This document shows positions 6,175-8,969 of a DNA stretch of 8,969 nt, piece by piece (the stretch's first letter is position 1; the number at the start of each line of letters is the position of its first letter). Source of the stretch: CAZYWA01 sp964650975 [NCBI: uncultured bacterium]. GTDB taxonomy: Bacteria; JADJOY01. The notes under the pieces are model-generated. The model saw only the letters and a list, made by a program, of their open reading frames with translations, did not search any database and was not told the origin of the DNA. The DNA lies in assembly GCA_964650975.1 (NCBI GenBank), contig CAZYWA010000322.1:1-8969 (forward strand). Direction: 5' to 3'. The position numbers were made by a program, and so were the translations under genes.

Positions 6175-7203
6175 ATGACGCTTCCTCGATGGGCCGTCCG
6201 CGCCGCGGCGTGGGCGGCGCGGTGCGTCAGGGCGCTCACCTGTTGCGCCGCACTCGGCTGCTCTGGAGGCGGCGGCGCCCCGTCGCCGCTGCGCGTGGTG
6301 CTGCTCGCCGACTCGCACGTGATCGGCCCGCAGTACGTGTGCTGCACCGAGAACGGCGACCTCGACAACGAGAGCATCGTGCGCACCGTGGAGCGCCTCG
6401 CCGCGGCGCGCGACAAGATCAACGCCATCCGTCCGCGACCGGATCTCGCCGTGGTGCTCGGCGACGTGACCCACGACGGTTACGTGTTTCCCGACTTCGA
6501 CTCGTACGCCGCCACCGAGACCGCGTTCTCGCGCGCGGCGGCCCTCTACGCCGGCTTCGAGATCCCGGTCTACTTCGTGTGGGGAAACCACGATTACTCG
6601 GTCGACTGCTCGGGCGCGGACTCGTTTTCGCGCGACTTCTCCGCGAAGCTCTTCGACGAGTTCTTCCACCAGCCGCCCTACCAGGTCATCACCGAGAAGG
6701 GCTGGAAGCTGATCCTCGCCAACGGCATGCTCGGGCCCACGTGGGAGCCGGGAAACAAGCTCTGCGACACCGGCATGTCGTCCTACGGCGACACCCAGCT
6801 TGCGTGGACGGAGTCGCAGATCGCGGAGGGACTGCCGACGCTGGTGCTCACCCACCACACGTTGCTCGTGAACCAGCTCGACGAGGACCCGGGGACCTCC
6901 CATCCCGATCTGCTGTCCCTGGTGGCGCGCAACGTCAACGTGAAGCACACCTTCGCCGGTCACACGCACCGGTGGATTCCACTCAGCGGTTACTACGGCT
7001 TCGGCCACACCCTGATCGGCGCCACCCGCTACGACGACGACAACTTCACGCTCCTCGAGCTCGACGCACGGACGGGCGAGGTCGCCCAGCTCGACGCCGG
7101 CAAAGCCAAGGTACCCACCACCTGCGCCTTCACCTGGAGCTACGACGGCACGCCGCGCCTCGTCGACGGCGCCCCCGAGACCGGCACCTGCGGGGTGCTG
7201 TGA
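6175..7203 (+). CDS. Exported calcineurin-type metallophosphoesterase, probable lipoprotein
   Basis: This 342-residue enzyme has an intact two-metal phosphoesterase core: D46-S-H48 (LLADSHV), G96-D97 (VVLGDVTHDG), G137-N138-H139-D140 (WGNHDYS), H227-H228 (LTHHTLL) and G262-H263-T-H265 (AGHTHRW). The architecture recalls CpdA-like and other secreted calcineurin-fold phosphodiesterases, but the substrate is not clear. ATG at 6175 is chosen over an in-frame ATG at 6124 because GGGGAG lies 8 nt upstream and it yields a proper signal: arginines, a hydrophobic stretch, then CCAALG|C29 and a glycine tether. The lipobox is slightly irregular, with Ala at -3. Paired cysteines (C56-C57 and two near the C-terminus) suit an oxidising compartment. 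It is divergent from the lipoprotein phosphatase. A coding-like stretch continues in frame past its TGA (see 7222-7284). Confidence 0.9.
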   Translation: MTLPRWAVRAAAWAARCVRALTCCAALGCSGGGGAPSPLRVVLLADSHVIGPQYVCCTENGDLDNESIVRTVERLAAARDKINAIRPRPDLAVVLGDVTHDGYVFPDFDSYAATETAFSRAAALYAGFEIPVYFVWGNHDYSVDCSGADSFSRDFSAKLFDEFFHQPPYQVITEKGWKLILANGMLGPTWEPGNKLCDTGMSSYGDTQLAWTESQIAEGLPTLVLTHHTLLVNQLDEDPGTSHPDLLSLVARNVNVKHTFAGHTHRWIPLSGYYGFGHTLIGATRYDDDNFTLLELDARTGEVAQLDAGKAKVPTTCAFTWSYDGTPRLVDGAPETGTCGVL

Positions 7204-7221
7204 GCATCGACAAGGGCTCAC

Positions 7222-7284
7222 GCCCTCTGGGCCGACGGCTGGACCGACGATTTCTTCACGTTCCTGCGCGACCACCCGCGGTAG
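7222..7284 (+). pseudogene. Orphan in-frame C-terminal-like fragment after the metallophosphoesterase stop
   Basis: Twenty codons, in the same frame as the upstream gene, translate as ALWADGW-TDDFF-TFLRDHPR and end in TAG. Nineteen of the 20 third positions are G or C, as in real genes of this window, whereas the seven codons joining it to the upstream TGA lack that bias. A GTG overlapping the upstream stop (7200-7202) opens another frame with good codon bias for about six codons (VSIDKG), and a single-base shift would connect the two. It may be the remnant of a short or decayed downstream gene, or a displaced C-terminus of the metallophosphoesterase. No family is recognised. Confidence 0.35.
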
Positions 7285-7310
7285 TTTCTCGGGGGGCTGT
7301 TCCAGCCCCC
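7285..7310. repeat. Hairpin repeat, copy 2 (between convergent genes)
   Basis: TTTCTC followed by GGGGGGCTG, loop TTC, CAGCCCCC. The perfect stem is 8 bp (7292-7299 with 7303-7310), longer than copy 1 at 4380-4403. It starts directly after the TAG at 7282-7284. An A7 run follows 6 nt later on the plus strand, which is a T7 run lying before the hairpin on the minus strand, so neither direction gives the hairpin-then-U-run order of an intrinsic terminator. Confidence 0.72.
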
Positions 7311-7354
7311 GACCCGAAAAAAATGAGGCACGCTCCGAGCACCCATCGATCGCT

Positions 7355-7376
7355 CGCCGCCGAGGGACCGGCGGCG
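7355..7376. other. GC-rich hairpin downstream of the glycoside hydrolase
   Basis: CGCCGCC (7355-7361) pairs with GGCGGCG (7370-7376) around an 8-nt loop. It lies about 70 bp past the glycoside hydrolase stop. On that strand a T7 run occurs 31 nt beyond it, too far for a classical terminator, though it could be a 3'-end structure. Confidence 0.35.
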
Positions 7377-7403
7377 CTCCAGCATCAGTGTTGCGGTTTG
7401 GAG

Positions 7404-7425
7404 GGCGCGCGGTCCCTCGCGCGCC
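7404..7425. other. Strong GC hairpin just after the glycoside hydrolase stop
   Basis: GGCGCGCG (7404-7411) pairs perfectly with CGCGCGCC (7418-7425) around a 6-nt loop, 22 bp past the stop codon of the minus-strand glycoside hydrolase. No T-run follows, but the position fits an mRNA 3'-end barrier or a terminator of the non-canonical kind. Confidence 0.45.
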
Positions 7426-7447
7426 AGCGTTCGAGCGGAATCGAGCC

Positions 7448-8969
7448 CTACCCCGCACTCGCGCAGCCCAGCACCAGCTCGGTGGGGCCAGTCAGGCCGG
7501 CGGGGAGGCGCGCGGCGCCGCGACCCCGGAATTGAGCGTACTGGGGGTCGCCCGAGAGCGCCTTGCCGAGGTAGCGGTTGCGCGGCGCGGAAGTGATCAC
7601 GACCTCGAGCGTGTGCGCTCCGCCGCCCAACCGGCCCGCGAGATCGACGGTGAACGGCGGCGCCAGCAAGCGCGCCACGTCGGCGCCGTCGATGCGCACC
7701 GTCGCGGCGCCGTGAAGCCAGCCAAGATCGAGCACCGGGCACGCCGCGGCATCGCTCGGGTTGGCGAGCTCGATCGTGGTGCGATAGGTCCCCACGCTCG
7801 ACGAGTAGCGAAGCGCGTCGATCTCGCTCCAGTCGACGAGCGCGGAAAGGTGAAGCTCGAAAGCCCCACCCACCACGTCGTCGCCCTCGACGTCGAGCGT
7901 CCAGTCGGCGAGCGGAGTGCGTCGCGCCGCGGCCGGCTCGGAGGGGTGCGGAGCGCCCGTCGCGAGCGCCGGGTCGACCGTGACCCCGCAGAGCAAGACC
8001 GCCGACCCGTAGGGCGGTAGCTCGAGCGCCAGGCCGCCGCTCGTGCTCGGGGCCGGCGAGAGCGCGTTTCGCCACGGGTCGTACCAGCGAGCGTCCGCGC
8101 AGCCGTCGCGCGGGCTCACGGTGACGGCACGGGTGTCGCCCTCGAGATTCGCGAAGAGCGCCAGCAACCCGCCACCGGGAAGCGCACGCGCGACGTGCCA
8201 GGTGCGCGGATCGTCCGCGCCGAGAGCGAGCGCCGGAGCGGCGCCGAGGGACGAGAAGGTCGCGGCCCACGATGCCGCGCCGGAAGCGCGCGCTCGTGCG
8301 CCCCGGAGCGTCTTCGCCATAGTGGCCGCGACCTCTGCATCTCGCTTCGCGGCGTCGGCGAAGCCCCGCTGCCGCGACGGCGCGTCCCCGGCGATCACGA
8401 TCGCGGCGCCCTTCTCGGCCAGGTTGGCGACCCGCTTCGCCGCATCGACCTCGATGGCCTCGGCGTTCGCGATCACCAGCCCGCCATACGCGTGCTCGCC
8501 CGCCACGATCGCGCCGCGCTCGGCACGAGCCGATGCGAGGCTCCCGTCGTCGATCCACCGCCATTGATAGCCCGCACGCTCGAGCTCCTCGAGCTCCGGC
8601 CAGACGGTTTCGAGCCAGAGACTGCGCGGATCGGTCTCGACGAACCCGAAGAGCCGGCCGATCGACTGCAGTGGGTCGCCCGGAAGCATGGGCTCGAGTC
8701 CTTCGAGCCGGCCGTCGAAGAGCGGTTCGCGATGCGTCGAGAGCGAGCCGAAGGAAGCGGGAAACCCGAGCCACGGGTAATACACCAGCACGTCGCTCGC
8801 GGGCTCGCCCTGGCGCGACACATACGCGAGACGCGCCAGGTACTTGGTGACCGCGGGCAGATCGCCGGAGAAGGGATCGCTCTCGCCCAGGTTCGACGAC
8901 GCGGTGCCGCCGCCAAAGGGCGACGAGAACGGCAGCCAGCCGGTCTCACCGTAGCCGCCCTCCTTCACG
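7448..8969 (-). CDS. GH106-like glycoside hydrolase (alpha-L-rhamnosidase family), C-terminal part
   Basis: The gene enters from the right edge; about 506 C-terminal codons are present and the start is outside the window (GH106 enzymes are commonly 850-1100 residues). Near the visible start, GWLPFSSPFGG and SDPFSGDLPAVTKYLARLAYVSRQGEPASDVLVYYP follow the GH106 pattern of an aromatic/proline-rich loop, 'L-x-x-Y-x-A-R', then 'D-V-x-V-Y-Y-P'. The middle (GGLVIANAEAIEV...AAIVIAGDAP) looks like the Rossmann-like/beta part that follows the barrel. The end (SYRTTIELANPSDA-like to ...LDLGWLHGAATVRIDGADVA and APRNRYLG) is a jelly-roll galactose-binding-like domain of the GH2 type. The family acts on terminal alpha-L-rhamnosyl residues, usually outside the cytoplasm. 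The stop is TAG at 7450-7448. There is no evident link to the phosphate genes. Confidence 0.82.
   Translation of the reverse strand, partial: VKEGGYGETGWLPFSSPFGGGTASSNLGESDPFSGDLPAVTKYLARLAYVSRQGEPASDVLVYYPWLGFPASFGSLSTHREPLFDGRLEGLEPMLPGDPLQSIGRLFGFVETDPRSLWLETVWPELEELERAGYQWRWIDDGSLASARAERGAIVAGEHAYGGLVIANAEAIEVDAAKRVANLAEKGAAIVIAGDAPSRQRGFADAAKRDAEVAATMAKTLRGARARASGAASWAATFSSLGAAPALALGADDPRTWHVARALPGGGLLALFANLEGDTRAVTVSPRDGCADARWYDPWRNALSPAPSTSGGLALELPPYGSAVLLCGVTVDPALATGAPHPSEPAAARRTPLADWTLDVEGDDVVGGAFELHLSALVDWSEIDALRYSSSVGTYRTTIELANPSDAAACPVLDLGWLHGAATVRIDGADVARLLAPPFTVDLAGRLGGGAHTLEVVITSAPRNRYLGKALSGDPQYAQFRGRGAARLPAGLTGPTELVLGCASAG

Larger units (their letters stand above)
7204..7447. 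other. Convergent intergenic region with three hairpins and a gene-like remnant
   Basis: These 244 bp lie between the second metallophosphoesterase (plus) and the glycoside hydrolase (minus). They hold the in-frame coding-like stretch 7222-7284, hairpin repeat copy 2 (7285-7310), an A7 run (7317-7323) and two further GC-rich hairpins (7355-7376 and 7404-7425). No complete gene is seen. Confidence 0.6.

Noticed and set aside
4772-6178. Long plus-strand open frame opposite the lipoprotein phosphatase
   Set aside because: The minus strand encodes all phosphatase motifs plus a lipoprotein signal; the plus frame is low-complexity R/V/E-rich shadow.
7292-7323. Intrinsic terminator from hairpin plus A7 run
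   Set aside because: The A-run follows the hairpin on the plus strand, and the T-run precedes it on the minus strand, so the required hairpin-then-U-run order is absent in both directions.
5872-7458. Long minus-strand open frame opposite the second metallophosphoesterase
   Set aside because: It overlaps two motif-complete genes and shows no recognisable domain.
7218-8774. Second minus-strand open frame within the glycosidase region
   Set aside because: It is arginine/alanine-rich in the alternate frame of the GH106-like gene, which has coherent domain patterns.

Overview
The window is uniformly high-GC, roughly two thirds G+C by eye, with strong G/C preference at third codon positions. It carries Gram-negative export signals: a cleavable signal peptide on the phosphate-binding protein and lipoprotein signals followed by glycine-rich tethers on two phosphatases. 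Together with a small winged-helix-like protein of a style common in myxobacteria, this suggests a Myxococcota/Deltaproteobacteria-like or other high-GC Gram-negative lineage. The sequence alone does not fix the taxon.

Layout. Positions 1-2430 (minus strand) hold the start of a high-affinity phosphate transport operon read right to left: pstS, pstC, then pstA, which runs off the left edge. Positions 2431-2803 are a divergent control region with an 18-bp Pho-box-like element 70 bp upstream of pstS. Positions 2804-4373 (plus) hold a two-gene unit, an 85-residue winged-helix-like protein followed 7 bp later by a 434-residue cytoplasmic calcineurin-type metallophosphoesterase. Positions 4415-4735 (minus) hold a small helical protein resembling the 'three-helix bundle dimerization domain' family. 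Positions 4994-6052 (minus) and 6175-7203 (plus) are divergent genes for two predicted exported lipoproteins, an acid-phosphatase/phospholipase-C-type phosphoesterase and a second calcineurin-type metallophosphoesterase. Positions 7448-8969 (minus) hold the C-terminal part of a GH106 (alpha-L-rhamnosidase-like) glycoside hydrolase whose start lies beyond the right edge.

How it fits together. A Pst transporter next to three phosphoesterases of two unrelated folds reads as a phosphate-scavenging island: surface or periplasmic enzymes release phosphate from organic esters, PstS captures it and PstCA(B) imports it. PhoB-type co-regulation is inferred from one plausible and two weak Pho-box-like sequences. 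The small proteins and the glycosidase have no demonstrated link.

Notable oddities are a 24-nt hairpin element present once in each convergent intergenic region, and a 20-codon coding-like stretch in frame just after the stop of the second metallophosphoesterase, ending exactly where the second hairpin copy begins. No RNA gene, CRISPR array, transposase or phage gene was seen.
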